Part shown: positions 1-15,100 of the stretch, piece by piece | Layout of the letters: each line of letters starts with the position of its first letter | Position numbering within the stretch: the stretch's first letter is position 1 | From: Druceiella hillmani | Taxonomy: Eukaryota > Arthropoda > Insecta > Lepidoptera > Hepialidae | Length of the DNA stretch: 64,000 nt | NCBI GenBank assembly: GCA_039881145.1 | Contig: JAYKKI010000095.1 | Location: forward strand, 2,551,001-2,615,000 | Direction: 5' to 3' | The notes under the pieces: model-generated | What the model was told of the DNA's origin: nothing | The model's database searches: none | Seen by the model: only the letters and a program-made list of their open reading frames with translations | Position numbers and translations under genes: made by a program

Positions 1-3
1 TAG

Positions 4-100
4 AAAATGAAGAAAGAAAGCAAATGTATTGGATTAAGTGTACATCTTGTTACTATTTTCATAATGACAATTCATCTGAAATTAGACCAATTGACAGTAG
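4..100 (+). CDS. BIRC6: BIRC6 candidate exon (first in window)
   Basis: An open frame runs from just after an AG at 2-3 to a strong donor AG|GTATGT at 101, reading ...[20 protein letters not shown]... over 32 codons. It leaves one spare base (g), which is exactly what the exon at 340 needs to stay in frame. I cannot recall a matching vertebrate segment, so the support is splice signals and phase only. The acceptor sits at the very edge of the window and its polypyrimidine tract cannot be seen. Confidence 0.4.
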
Positions 101-3100
101 GTATGTTACACATTGTCAAACTGTTTACTAGTGCTATTTGCACAAGATGGTAATTTATACATAATTATCATTTTATACAAAATTTAAACGTTAATTGTTT
201 GATAAACTAGGTGACTTTTAACATTTTGCAGGATTACAAATGATTAATTGGACAAGTGGGTGCTATTTAGTTATTTAGTAATGGTACATACTGTGTAATA
301 ATCACCTTAAATAACTTGATTCCGTCAACTTCACTTCAGCATCACCACCTACCGCAACAACAACCACCAGCACATGCAGCCTGGGTGCGGTTCCATTCAG
401 CGTGTTGGCAGCCCAATTGGAGGCATGGGCATGCGGCTCCGATGATGGACGGGTGTTACGCCGTCTTCTGTTACGGGCCGGCGCCTTGCGTCTGCTGCTG
501 GCCTGTCTGGCTATATTCACACATCATCCGCCTGATGGGGGAGTGAGTGAGGTGAAAATTAATATTGCGATTAAGTTTTGTATATTGTACACCACAACAA
601 CTTGGTTCATTTTGCGTTACATCATAAGAAATATTACTATTTAATAATTTTGAATTTGGCAAATATTTTAAGATAATATAATATTTCAAAATAATTACTT
701 CCATAAAAATTTGTTTTAATTTATCACGTTTTATAACGGATTAAAAATTTTAAATAATTTCTTCTTGCCCCATAAAGATTTGTAACCCGATACATATTTA
801 TAACTTCATACATATTGTTCTGGAAATTTGTGATTGTGAATTTTTAATAGCTATGAAAATACTTGTAAGATCTAAAACGAAAAACGTGAGGCCAAATTCT
901 CCAAGTCACTAACAATTTTATTGCATCGCCAATGATATGACCTGTTGTGTAAGTTTTTTCAATGACAGCTACTCTGCACTTCTTGCTATTATCTATTGCG
1001 TGTGCCCCATGATTTCATTTTAGGTTTTACAAGTATTTTCATACATACAAGAAATTCACAATCACAATTTTCTAAGACAATATGTAAGGGGTTATAAATC
1101 TGTATCGTGCTATGAATCTTTATGGGGCAAAGAAGTTTTAAAGAAATTTTAAATCTTTTAGTTCGTTTTTAAAATATATTATATAAAAAAGAAATTTTGT
1201 GTAAATGATTATATTCTTTTTAATTTTTATTTGTGAAAATTTGCAATCTATTTTAAACATCTTGATAATGAGAATAATGATAAGAAAACTTGCACCCCAT
1301 TGTGACACAGAATTCATCGTGGGCATAGCTTAGGTTAATTGCATGGGGAATTCCTTTGTGCTGAACAGATAAACAGACAGGCAAGAAAGTGTATTATTAT
1401 TGTATTGTCATCCAGTTCTGAACTATGTTTAAAGTTTCAAGTCTCTAGCTTAAGAGGAAGTTAGTTCAAAATTGCTTGCAAAACTTGTACCGGATAAACA
1501 AACAAATAGACAAGAAAACAACCTAATGAAAACGTACGTCTAAATAATAAAAACATAATGAAATAACATTAACAACGTATTTAGATTTCATTATGACAGA
1601 AAATTTGCCTTTGTGTCGAACAGACAATCAAACAGACAGGCAAGAAAGAGTGTTAATATTGCGTTATCATCCAATTTTGAGATATGTTTAAAAGTTTCAA
1701 GTCTCTTGCTCAACAGGAAGTTAGTTTAACTCTTTCAAAAATTTGTAACAGAAAAACAGACAAGAAAGCGAGCTAATATTGCATTATCATCCAGTTCTGA
1801 AGTATGTTTAAAGTTTCAAATCTCTAACTCATTGTGGATTTCGAATAATGTGTGAATATTAAATTTTGTTTCAAGTTGCTAAAGAGTGCCAAAGAAGCTC
1901 ATGAAATGTTAAAAGTGGTGTATGGTGATAATGTGGTGACTCTGAAGACGGTTTTTTTTAAAAAACATTTGTTCAAACAGGCGATTGGATCTGTGCCAAG
2001 CAAGCATTTTAACTGATAATTTACAAATGAGATGAGTGAGTGCGAAATTTGTTCCCAGACGAACAGAAGTAAAATTGTGTGTCAGTTTGCATGTAATAGA
2101 AGAATCGTGGCAGATCGTACTTCATGAAAAAGATTATAACAGGAGATGAAAGTTGGATGTATGGATATGACCCTGAGATAAAAATTCAGAGTTCGCAATG
2201 GAAAACGAGTGGTTCTCGCCTTAAGAAAGCACGTCAGTCAAAGTCGAACGTGAAGGTCCTGCTCATTGTCTGTATATTACAAGGGCCTACTGCAATGTTG
2301 TACGAAGAAAGAGATCAGAAAACTGGGCCAGTGGTTTCCTCCTTCATCACGACAACGATGGAAAGTTTTTTTGTTTCAGTCTTTCCTAAGAAGAGATTTA
2401 TAAGATAAACGGGATAGCCCACATATATCCGTAATCTCTGTTCCATTTGTTATAATATTCAGTACGTCTATAAATATTCCTTAAATTGAATACTGATTAT
2501 TAATTTCAGAGTCAGTCTTCCAACAGTGGCACGTCTCGTAACCAAGGCAACGACAAATCTGACAAGAGCCAACTGTATTGGGCTAAAGGCACAGGCTTCG
2601 GTACTGGATCCACTCAACAGTCCTGGAATGTAGAGCAGGCTTTAGTCAGACAAAAAACTGAAGAAGAGCATGTTACTGTTCTCTTGCAAGTAAGCAAAAT
2701 TTTAAATACAACCGTTAATAATTAAATTTGCACACAGCATGTAAATGAATAATGTAACTAGCGTTATAACATGTCTACTAATTCGCAGTACAAATTGAAA
2801 TGATATAAAAATTTATGATAAAAGCCAATGGACTCCTGATGGCCTTTTTTCCTTGTAAAATAGTCTTTATTTAGAACCCATTCAAAAGAAATTAAATTGT
2901 TTGCGCACTGAATTTATCACAGAACCATTCTGTTTACACTTACGCATGTGCTTCATCTATGTATACCTAAATAAAATTAATTGGATTATAATTTTTAAAG
3001 CTAATTTTTTTGGATTTTAACACTTAATGTTTTGTTTACGACATACCAAGGTGCTGCTCTCAGTACATGATTTGTCACCTCCTTTGATTAAAAAAAAAAG

Positions 3101-6100
3101 CTTGACATTGTCTTTTACATCAGACCGCATAATTTTATTAAGTGTTTGAATTAATTGGTAGCATTTTTGATAGATAAATAACGATTTATTTTAAATGAAA
3201 ATAAAAAATACATTAATGAAAATACTGCCCATCGCTTGCCATTACTTTTTCTAACTGTATCTCCTCCAAAAATTATCCAATTTTAATAATTTTTTCGGTG
3301 TTTTCTTAATAAAAACTTGTACAAGGATAATAAAATACAAAGAAAATTATGAAAATATATATTGTGAACAAAAATTATAACAAAAACTGAAAATAAGGTC
3401 ACATCATATTTTCGCAAAAGTGACGATAATAAATAAAATAGTGACGATAACAAATATTTTTTAAAATAATTGTTATCGTCACTATTATCACTATCACTCT
3501 AAATTTGCATTACGCCAAATTGTGAGCGCACCACAATGTCACTCCCACTATCACTTTCTTCACAACTTTAAAAATGATCATTTTCACTCAAATTATTTTC
3601 GTATTCCGACATTATGGGTTAAAAATTTTCTTTTCCTGAATCCTTTTTATATTGTAATTACTAATAATATTATAATTTGAACTTTATGTAACACACAGAA
3701 AGATAAAAAATTAGTGATGCTTGCAAGCGGTCTCTACCCTACTGCGTGCTAAACAGCAACTGATTTCGTGAGCGCCATCACGCTCGTGGCAAATTTAGTT
3801 AGTATGTACTAACTAAATTTGCCACGAGCACGATGGCGCTCGTCGGCACTCTAACGGTTAAATGACAATTCTAAATACTTTTCATACAGAAGTACAATGT
3901 TGCATTGGAAGATGGGCGTGCAACTTGCATTATTTCAGTTTGGTTTAAATGTAATTTTCAATCCAGATTTAATGGCAAAATTTACCAAATTTTATACACA
4001 ACACTAAAAATTTGCTATATTTTCTATACCCATACTAACTAACTGAATATCAAAACTTGAGTGAATTATTTTAGATTAGTGTTAAGTTTTAGGATTAATG
4101 GCCTAAAAATTTATATTTCGTCGTGTTCTAATATTTCATACAACCCATTGTAACCTTGTAGTGTCGTAATAACAAATTTTAAATATGGAATCAGTGAATG
4201 ACTGATAGTTTGAGTGACATTGTTCCAAAGTTTGTGATCAAATTTTAAGTCGAAATATCAGGGTAGCTTTACAAGTCAATTACCTCAAAAGAAAATATTT
4301 AATTAAAAATTATATTTGTTATCTTATTTCCGTTTGGACTAAAACTTAATTAGTATATTATGTAAACAGTAAGTTCTACTTTTCACAGTATAAATAAATA
4401 GTACTCTAAAATATGTAAGAAGATATTCCAAATTCATTCAAAAAAAGAAAGTTCAGTTCCAAAAAAATATAAAATTGAAAACTTATTGTAAGACATGACC
4501 GAAAAGAGAATAGTGGAAGAAGTAACAAAAAAACAATGCCAAAAATAAGAGACGAGTATTCAAAAGTAAGATGGATGTCTTATGTTATTTAACAGTCTTA
4601 ATATTGTTTCTACTGTTCTGCTCACAAAATAAATAATTTGGAATCAAGAGTAATCATGATAAAAACCTTAATGCAACCAATACAACAAATATTCATAATC
4701 GCTACTAGGTGCTGGCTTCTTATATCAATCCGGGTGAGTGCTGGCCACCAGCTAACCAACAGACTTCAGCAGAGATAAGCGCACAAGCTTCTTCCATAGA
4801 ACCAGAGCCTCCGGAACTACCGCATGAATTCATCGAGCTGCTCAACCGAAGTGCTCTCATGCCAGCTCTCTGTAGTTATTTGAGGAACGATTCAGGTAGA
4901 GTGGACTATTAAATCACCAGAAGTACTTTCAGTGTATTTAAAGATATGCATTTTATCAAAATAGCCAAAATTTAACTACAAGGGAAAAAATTTTATCCCC
5001 TCATCAAAATTCTCTATTGAATCTTTAATCATTGTATATTTACGTATGTATGTATGATCTATGCAACTAAGTACACTTATTGATCCAATTCCAAGAATAG
5101 ATTAAATATTAAAATTTAAAAGAAAATTGTTCAAAAATTGTTTCTTAAATAGGCTATTTGACAAGATCGAAAATATACCATAATTCGTGGTCATCCTATT
5201 AGAATATAACATAAATAACACTTATTGATTCAATTCCAAAAATATATTAGATATTAAAATTTAAAAGAAAATTGTTTCTTAATTCTTGACAACATTGAAA
5301 ATATACCACAATTCGTGGTCATCTTATTAGATTATAACGTAAATAAGCGTATTTTTTTCATTTTCGAAAGAATAAATTTATATTTTGTAAAGAAATCGCA
5401 ATATATTTTGAAATTCAATCAGTGTCGCAAACTCACCTGTTATTGTCATCATAAAAATCTTTAATTTATGGTTCCTTTTTTTTTTTAAATTTATAACTAT
5501 CACCCTTTGCATTTAGTATAAACTTTTTTTTATAATATGAATTCATTATGTACTGCGTTTATATATACATTAAATAGTTAAAATCAATAAAAATAATTTG
5601 TTATAGTTAAAAAAACAAAATGAAGGTAGATGAAAAATAACAAAAAAAAAGTTATAAACTTTTTAATATTTAACTAACATAACACACCACGCAACGCACG
5701 CAAACACATATGTACTCATTAATGTACATATCTGCACTATAATATTATTCGAAACTTCCATAGACAAATAGACTTTATCGTTTCCTGAATGTTGTTAGTA
5801 CCATATAAACAAGATGTAATTGTTGGAATTAACAGGTTCAGTAAATGTTCAAGTTGAATAATTAAAATTACTTTTATTCTTATTATAAATACTTAATAAT
5901 TATAAAAATATTTTGAATTGTGTAATAAAAGCATAGTGATAAAGGAAAAAGTGAATTAATTGAAAAAAAAAGGTTAAAACGTATTCCCTCGCAAACGAAA
6001 GCAACCGGTATGAAATTTTTTAAATTAATTTTTTGATAATAAATAATCACCTGCTGTAGAATTGTTTTAAACATGCTGTTTTTAATGTATATTCTTTCAT

Positions 6101-9100
6101 AGCATATCAAAAATTTTAATTTTGATAAATACTAACAATTGTCAAAATATAATTGTTACTAAAATGCATTAATACCAAAATTTGATCTTCTTGTCCTTTT
6201 GCTTTATAGGCATCGATATCGATATTAGTATTTAAAACATAAATATTACTTACATCGGAATGATCTTCACACATAAAAACATTTGAGTACTTAATTAACT
6301 GGAAAAAAAGGTTAAAACGTATTCCATCCCAAACAAAACTTGTCAAGTATGAAATATTTAAATTGATTTTTTATAATAAATAATCGTCTGCTGCAGAATT
6401 TTTTTAAACATATCGATATAGTAAATTTAGTTATCCAACTCAAATATTTACTTAATCTGTCAATTTTAACAATAACATCTTGTTTATGCAACAACATTAA
6501 GGAAAAGTCTATTTGTCTATGATTCATGTTTGGTATAAAATTATAGTGCTGATATATACATTAGCATATGCATTGCATGGGAATTAAATAAATTTTTTTT
6601 ATACATTAGTCATGACCGAAAGTTATTTTAATTAAATATATCATTTGTAATGTATTTCTTTTTATAAAATATAATACATAATAAATAACATACATATAAA
6701 AAAATTTATACTAAATGGAAAAGGTGATGTTATAAATTAAAAAAAAAGAAAAAAGGACCATAATTTAAAGATTTAAAAACTTTTCTGTGACATCATCTGA
6801 CTTTTAACCAATAACAGGGCGTTTGTGACGCTGATTAAATTTAAAAAAAAAATTGTGATTTCTTTACGTTTTTTTATATAAAATAAACTTATTCTTCCGA
6901 AAATTAAAAGTGATACGCTTATTTACATGATAATCTAATAGAATGACCCCGAATTGTGGTATATTTTCGATGTTGTTAAATAGCCTATTAATAAATTTTT
7001 ATGTTGTCAAGTTCCCAAAATACACTATTTCAATGTTATCTACATGTGGTATAGCACCACCAAAATATACACTATACTGCAATTTGTGAATTAACGCCTT
7101 GTAAGTATTTATGCATTTCTGGTATGCTCTGAAATATCAATAATACTGGTACTTTAGTGATCGTCTTGAGTTTTTTTTCATAGAAGTTGAATGAAAATAA
7201 AATGTTTATAAAAATGAGAAAATACTTGCTACACCAATTAAATAACACCTCTATATGCGCCTATTTTGAAACATATAATTCAAATTTATTTTTACGTTCT
7301 AACACACATTTTATATTCAAAAACACATATTCATAACCTGTATTTTTGCAATAAATGTGTAATTTACGGCATTTTTTTAAATTATACAGTATTGGACATG
7401 TCACGACACATACCTCTATACATCTGTGTGCTACGTGTAGCACGGGCTCTTTGGGCACGCCGTACCATGCTGTCCACAGCACTGCAACCATTGCCACCCC
7501 TACTGCAGCAGATGGCCAAGACCACAACTTCGTACGCTAATAAATTACAGTAAGTACGGTTGGGAAGATTAAGGGGGTTTTAAAGTTACTATATTTGTTA
7601 GTGTAAGATATATATATATATATATATATGTTTCTATTTCAATTTGCACAATAAATAGATGTCTCACTATATACAACATTTGACTTACTTATAATTTTAT
7701 TTATTGTAAGAAATATCACATAAAGTGATCACTTTTAATTTAGAAATGAAAAAAAAAAATTAAAACTGAAATTTGAATTTGCAGTACAGTGAAATGTGGC
7801 TAATTTAAATTTATCAAATCAGCTACTATATATATTAAATTGATCATATTATTATATAATGTTTATTTATGTAATGTATATTTATATATAGACAAAAGAA
7901 AAAATTTACTGACCTCGGGTAAAACTTGTCCCTTAAAACATACTTAATCTATAAAATACAATGTAATAATATAATTATTTCTTACTATGGACATGCTCAA
8001 ATCTTTCCCCTCTCTTTATGGGTAACATGTCCAAACCTACAGTTATATCTCCAAAAGGCTGTCAATGAAGGACGCCTTGATTTATTTCCTTGCAAATCAT
8101 TTCAAATTTCAGAATGAATAAAAAGAGCTTATCCGGTAAATCAACTTACAGCCAGCGTTTCTGTACTAACGGATCAGAGATTACGGATGAAGACGAGGGC
8201 TTGGCCATGTTGATCATGGATATACAGGTGTGTACTTAAAACTACTTCTCTAAATTAATTATTTTATTAATGTTATGATATACAGTATGTATCTTCACTA
8301 AATAGCGCTGCTTCAACGACTTATGCAATTAATCATATGTAATTCAGAAAAATGATATTTTTTTTAAATCGGTCGCCTAGTTTATGAATTAATCAATTTT
8401 GTATGAAATCATTATTATGTTAAATTAGCGTCTGTATAAATAGCGCCAATTGTCAGTTTGGCAACATGTAACGTATTGTCAATGTCAAGATGAGTTCTCA
8501 TTTAGCGATTGGAAAAAAAACTAGAAAACAAAAGCGTAGATTTTGTTCTTAATTAACTTTGCATATTTCACATAAATATTACAACAGTAATAAGTAGTAG
8601 CGAAAGTATTAACGAAATAATATTTATTCATTTGCTTCGTTTTATAATTTATCCATTTACTAAATACGCATTTCATTTAATGACATCCATATTTGTATTT
8701 GGATATTAATTTATGCATGTGTATGCAATAATAAAAATTCAAATTATTTTCTTTTGGAATGTATTTTGGTTTGGAATGTATTTGTGTACTATTTATTACT
8801 ACCTAAATTTTATGTTCAAAGTGTCTCGTCGAACCTCAACATATTGCATTTACTCACACTAAAAAATGACAGTTTCACTAATTCCACTCGCTCAAGGACG
8901 TATTACAATAATTTAAAAAAACCTCTGATATATGAACTACGCAATAAACACAAATCCACTGTCATTTTAAACACCATAATCATCTCTTCAAACATTCTGA
9001 TAGGTTTAAGTAGACTTTTGTTAGGGTTGCCATGTTGAATAACAAATAAACTGTCGAGTATTATTTCGAAATCGTAATTAAAATTAGACTTATATTATTA

Positions 9101-12100
9101 CTAAGAAATAAATTATAATTTATCCAAATCGTAAATGAAATAATATTGTATTTATTTAAATAATTATATTTTAAAAATCGGTGATAATATTTTTTACAAA
9201 ATCATGGATGTTATAGATTTTCAAATGGCAATAATTTTTATTTCAAATTGTAAACAACCTGGACCTCCAAGATTAAACACATACTATGGTATTCTTTATC
9301 CCTTTCTCATTGTGATTGACCTTGTTAAATATCATTTAATTGATTTTGTAAAACCATTACATGGTATTTGACAGTAATTGTCAGTTTTACAATTTAAGAG
9401 AAGCTCTATGATTCTTATCAAACACCAAAAAACTTCTTATCCTACAGATTCTTATCAGAATAGTTCCAGAGTACTTCTTGGGTATAACTAAATGATTGAT
9501 GATCGAAATTGGTAGTTTTCATTGCTGTTTTGATATGTCATATATTGTAAACTTTTTAATCTTTAACTCTCAACGTAATTGCCTAATAACTGGGAAATGA
9601 GTGGCTGTCAATATATCAAAAAACTCTTATTATTCTGGTTGATTTATTCAATGAAGTTAAATCCTTGTCATAAATTATGTGATTGATGTGATAAATACCA
9701 ATTTGAGGAATTGAAATAAACGCATCCCGTATGTACAATAATTATAAGTTAAACAATGGGGGTTTATTTTTGACGATATTCCTTGTTGTATTCTGTCGAT
9801 TTTATTATTTTAGTTTCGTACAGAAACTACTACTCTTTTTAATAATAACATTAGAAATAGTTTATTGAACTAAATTAAAACATAGTTCTAAAGCAGCAAA
9901 ACAATTGAAAGAACAATATTCACAAAATGATGTCAAAACACTCCATAGCAACGAAAACACACAACAGACATTTTGTGATAAACGTATGACTTCATCTGTA
10001 AAGATTCATCTGTTAGAAGACTTTTTCTGTAAATAAATTCTCTTTCATAATATGGAGTAAGTTATTATAGATAAAAGGATGATTTTTGATATTATATATA
10101 TAAACGATGTTAGGTATTTCCGAAATAAGATTAGCATGCAATATACCTTTTTTTATCGTTAAAATCCCCTGGAATGTTTTATCTACATAATGTGAGCAAA
10201 GTTATAATGAATAAAACTTAAATTTTGCCATATTTACTCTGATGAAGGAACTTGATATAATGCAAAACTAATATGAAAGTTACTTATGCAATTTTTTAAA
10301 ATGAGTTATCATTGAAGATAACTACTTTATGTAGAAAAAAATTACATATTCTACATTATTTTATTTCTCAGGCAACGGCTGCACTAATGTGTAGATCTAA
10401 AAACGAAGAGGAATCTAATGGCTCGGGCATCCCACGCTCGGTGACTGGAGCTACACGAGAAGCTCGCTATATAGAAATTATGAAGAGATTACAGTTTGGT
10501 GAGTAATCTATTGTAAATACTATAGTTATTTATATTACATGCCATCCGCTCACTTTGGATGTCGTCAGTTGATGAAACAAATGTACCAACTTATTAAACC
10601 GATTAGTGCCTGGATATTAATTAGTGAATCTATGCAGAATAGCCCATTAAATTCACGGCAGTGGGCTACCCAAATTTAATTGTCAACGGAATTTAATTAT
10701 TACAGAAATTAATTCGATGAAAACGATATACAATTATACCTTTTCAAAAAGGCTATGAAATTTCCTACATGTTGAAGTAACTTTTATTTACAAGATATCA
10801 AAAAATGGTATTAAATTTTGGAAAGGCCAATTTCTCACTTTATTTCCAATTATTTAACAATATTTCGTAAACTACGATAAAAACTAATTTTTCTTATCAA
10901 AAAAATCACAAAGAAATTTGCAAGAGGAATATTAAAAGTTATATAAATGTGTATTACATTCAACTTCGTGATAAAAGATCATAAACATTATAAAAACCGA
11001 AGTGTCAAATCGATATGCCTTCAGCCGCACTCGGGAAAAAAAATCAGTGCGTTGAAACTAATTGTGTTTTAATTGTACAACTTAAATTTACTATTTTCAT
11101 ATATTGCAAAAACTTAGCAAGAGTATTGTTCCATTTACTACGGACAGCTTACAGAAACCGACAATAATATATTTTTAAATCATCACAACAATGTAGTCAA
11201 ATGGATAAAAAGTCAAATACTACATATAAATTATGAAGCAAAAAAATTATGAAGGGTTTTGTTCAAGAGTAGAACCGTCAGTTTCGGGTCCGATATTGGA
11301 CCCTTGTGCGATCTGTGTAGATTAGTAATCGGACCGAATGGGGTCTTCAGGTTCTTGTCGTATTAATCAAATAATATACTACCTCTGACACAATTAAATA
11401 GTTTCCATTCTTTTTTTATACTCTCAATCAAGGTTCTAAAAATCTAAAAGCAATGATATATTTTATGTTTTTAGTATATTTTAAAATACAATTGAATTAT
11501 ACTGCTGAAGACTAATACAGTAATAACCAAAAATAAAAATATGACTATTTCAAGCTTTTATATTTTTCTTGCATCGAAAGAAAATACATTGTGTAGCAAA
11601 TGGTGCACGATTTCAAAAGATGTGATATATGGCCATTTTCATACAAAACTTTATAACACTACTGGGAAGATAACTTTGATATGAGTGTTATTTAATATCA
11701 ATATTAAATAAAATACAATTTGAAAGGTACTTGTGGTGAGCAATACATAAATGAAACAATTGGTTAGTAGTCTTTATATTGTAATAAACTTATTTATTTG
11801 CAAAAATAATTATATTTTTCATAGAAAGGATATAGTTTAGATATATTGTTAGCAAAAATTATATTTCCGATATTATTTCTAACTTTAAACTATGACACAG
11901 ATATACTCATTTCTATACATTTAATCATTTTGTAATAAAAAAGTTAAGAAAACTATAATACGGTTTGCCCAGTAGCAAACAATCATAACATTTAACCTCC
12001 CTATCTTCTATACTTTATTATTTTGCGATGAGATTAGAACATAATGGACCATTTCTTGCAGACTTAAACTGGATCTCCTGCGACTATATTTTTGTTAGAA

Positions 12101-15100
12101 ATGAGCTCTAACATGTTTTTCTAACAAAATAGGGACGTGGCCAAAATGTTTTGTCAAACAAAAACATGCAACCATGTTATCCGAGACGAATGGATAACAT
12201 CCCCCGTTCGCCTGCGGGAGAAGGGAAATGTTTATTCCGCCGTTGCTTTCAAACATCGCATATGTCACTCGCTCGCTCCTGTATACAACGTCAGTCGGAG
12301 AAATATATAATTTGTGTATGGTGTTTTGAAGATAAATTGAATTGGAATAAAGACAATACATTGTTGTTTATTCATCTGATCAGTTTCTTTATCTTGTATG
12401 AGAAATAACTTCAAAAATTCAAATACGTCTTCCTCGTCTGAATTCATTTTAACTCAAACGAAAAATTATTTAACATTGAGCGTTGACTTTTCGTTCATAA
12501 CGTAGGAGACAATTATGTTTTGCTAACATATTTACTAAACGTGTTTTGTTAGATTTTTTGCGCAGGAGACCCGCCTTAAAAGGTACAAAACAACCGATCT
12601 GGTCGGCTTGTGTCAAGTGTCCCAATGAGCATTCCACAGATTCATTTGTGACATAAAAACAAAAAGTTAAGAGACAACAGTATATAAAATGTCAGAATAA
12701 GGTAGTCAAATTTGAAGATATCAAAATAATTCTTTGAGCATTTTTCAAGTTATCTTTTTCATATTATGTGATAATTATATTTTAGTATTTTAGTTAAGTG
12801 GAAAATTTTTAATCGTAATACTAATAATATACTGATATTAATAATCTCGTATGCAATTCTTATCTCGTGTAAAGTGACCTTTTCTATCACTAGGGTACAT
12901 ATAATTAACACAGTTGTATCCGAGACAGTAGCAATTATCTGATAGTAATAATTATCGGTTTATTGACAGTAGTCATTATCTGTAGCAATTATATTTTAAT
13001 CTGATAGTGGGTAGACTTTGTACTCATTGTATTGCAATTTTTTTTGTGTAACTCATAAATCAATTAGAAAATAAAAACAGACTTCAGATAGCGCTCATAA
13101 ATTAAATCCCATTCTGCAATTTTATTTATAACTATCTAAATTATTTTAAGCCTTGTTATGCTTATATTACCAATGAACATCCTGAATGAGAACATCCTAT
13201 AATGGCAACAATCAAAGATAACATCAACGCTGTGTTAAGAAACCTTCTTCCGAAAGACAATAGTGTTCAAGCTTCACCGTCTTCACCCGACCTTCTAGAC
13301 CCCATTCTCACACCATCTGCATTTTTCTTTTGCTTCTAGAAAATAACGATGAATGTTGATATATTGGTTTTTTTTACACAAATATGGCTGTAGCTGCTTT
13401 CCAAGCGGCCACGGAAAAGAAAGTCTAGTGGAATGCAATACTTTACTCAGTGATTCCGATAGATGCAAAAGTTTATTGATCATAGCATAGCCCAGTTCGA
13501 AAAATAGAATAGGAAATATTTTATATCTGGCTTAATTTTATATGGCCCAAATTAAATTCAACTTGCATTGGTATAATTTTACTGACTTGTATTTTGCATA
13601 TAAACCAATCTCTGTCACGTTAAACATGGTTATATACAGATTGGACTGGACATCTTCCATACCCACCCATGTGATTGAACACCAAGTGGCACTTTTAGTA
13701 TTACCAACGCTTAGATAGACAGCTTTAAGTGTCACTGTGTAGGTAGCACCATCATCCATAGATAGCATTATAATAGAAAAGTAGTAATTAATAAAATTGA
13801 TAAAAATTCATTAATAAAAAAATATTTTTATTTTCATGTCTTTTTACTAAAAATTTAAATAACACAAAAATTTCAACAAACATCTGAACATTTGACGATT
13901 ACAATCTTATGAAATGTAATAATTTTAAAAATATATCTGGATTCTCAAGAGGCTTAAAATCTAGAATTATAAAATTATTCTGTCAAACTCTGTAATTCTC
14001 TTCTCGGCAACACAATTTGAGCCATTTGCTTGCACTACAAAAACAAAATAAGGAATATAATTTCTAGTTATAAAGGTGTTAATCTCCACGCTCACAGAAT
14101 TTTAGGTTACATTGTTATATATTGGCTGAAAAATGATATTATAATCTTATAATTTATGTTGAAACTACTAAATACAATATATTTTCGATTCCAATATTAG
14201 TAATCATACTAAAATAATTGCAGTACTTGTGCATAAAATCTATGTATCCAGAAATACTAGATTGTCAAAAAAATTATATGATGAACGAACAATATGAGTC
14301 CTGGTATTTTTCTTTGGGGTTACAATTAGGTACATTACATACTATTTTGAGTAGTATTTTCACAAACCTGCAAACACAAGATCACAATAAAATTTATCAG
14401 TGTCTAAATTAATATGAAAGTTCTGATGAAATCATTCTACTCAAAAATAATGTATGTAATGACAATACAAGATTTCCAAAAGTATACTTTTAGTTGCCAA
14501 GTTTTGTACAAATGCTTAAAACCGCATGGGGACACACAGTGCAAAAAATATGGCGCTGTGTACTGCATTGGTCAACAACATTCAACAACATAATAATAAA
14601 GTGCATTTGACTTCATCTGGTGTTTTTGAGTGTATTTTGTTCATTAGATGAGAAAAAACTGGAACCAGCTGATTGATCGTATTATGTATACTCATTTATT
14701 TTGCCTCCAGTAACATTGTATCACCACTGTGTAGAAAAACTCAAAATCTTCAATTATTAATTCCAGAAACATTTGAAATGATAGCAGAATGTCCCGAGAA
14801 GGGATACAGATTCACAGTGTCATACCACTTTGAGGCAGCAGTGCGAGAGAGCGGTGAACGTGCACACCCACAACGTATGAAACGATTGGCCCAGGAAGCA
14901 GCCACCCTCGCCACCAGCCTGCCGCTCTCATACAGCTCCTCTGTGTTCGTACGCACTGATACAGATCGCCTAGATGTCATGAAAGTAAGGGTTTGATATA
15001 GTAGATATCAAAGTTTTGAAATAATCGAGGAATAAGCATCAATCATTATGTTTGAAAGGGCATTACATCATACACCATGTTTCATCGCATAAGCTGGCTG

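Larger units (their letters stand above)
543..2509. other. BIRC6 intron
   Basis: The intron starts GTGAGT and ends CAG. It holds a tandem repeat (about 1340-1850) and a mariner relic (about 1880-2405). The segment 600-1340 is AT-rich and I see nothing recognisable in it. Confidence 0.8.
3213..3861 (-). mobile_element. piggyBac-derived MITE, copy 1
   Basis: The right end, ggcactctaacgg followed by TTAA (3858-3861), is the reverse complement of a piggyBac-type terminus. A likely degenerate left end is TTAA at 3213-3216 followed by a TGCC-containing block. On the minus strand just inside the element an ATG opens [14 protein letters not shown] and then a stop; an acidic, Ser-rich start is typical of piggyBac transposases. 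The copy at 53803 shares all of this. The element is non-autonomous and decayed. Confidence 0.75.
2690..4708. other. BIRC6 intron with a piggyBac MITE
   Basis: It begins GTAAGC and ends CTACTAG. Apart from the MITE at about 3213-3861 the sequence is AT-rich and I recognise nothing in 2700-3200 or 3870-4700. Confidence 0.75.
4896..7389. other. BIRC6 intron with a foldback element
   Basis: Most of this intron is the foldback element (about 5147-6990) and a tandem duplication at its left end. The segment 7020-7380 has no feature I can name. Confidence 0.75.

Noticed and set aside
55..129. Alternative frame through the first candidate exon (…[14 protein letters not shown]…)
   Set aside because: It would leave two bases at the donor, which breaks the phase with the exon at 340.
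316..546. 76-codon plus-strand frame starting [11 protein letters not shown]
   Set aside because: It shares the DNA of the BIRC6 exon 340-542 but is out of phase with the adjoining exons.
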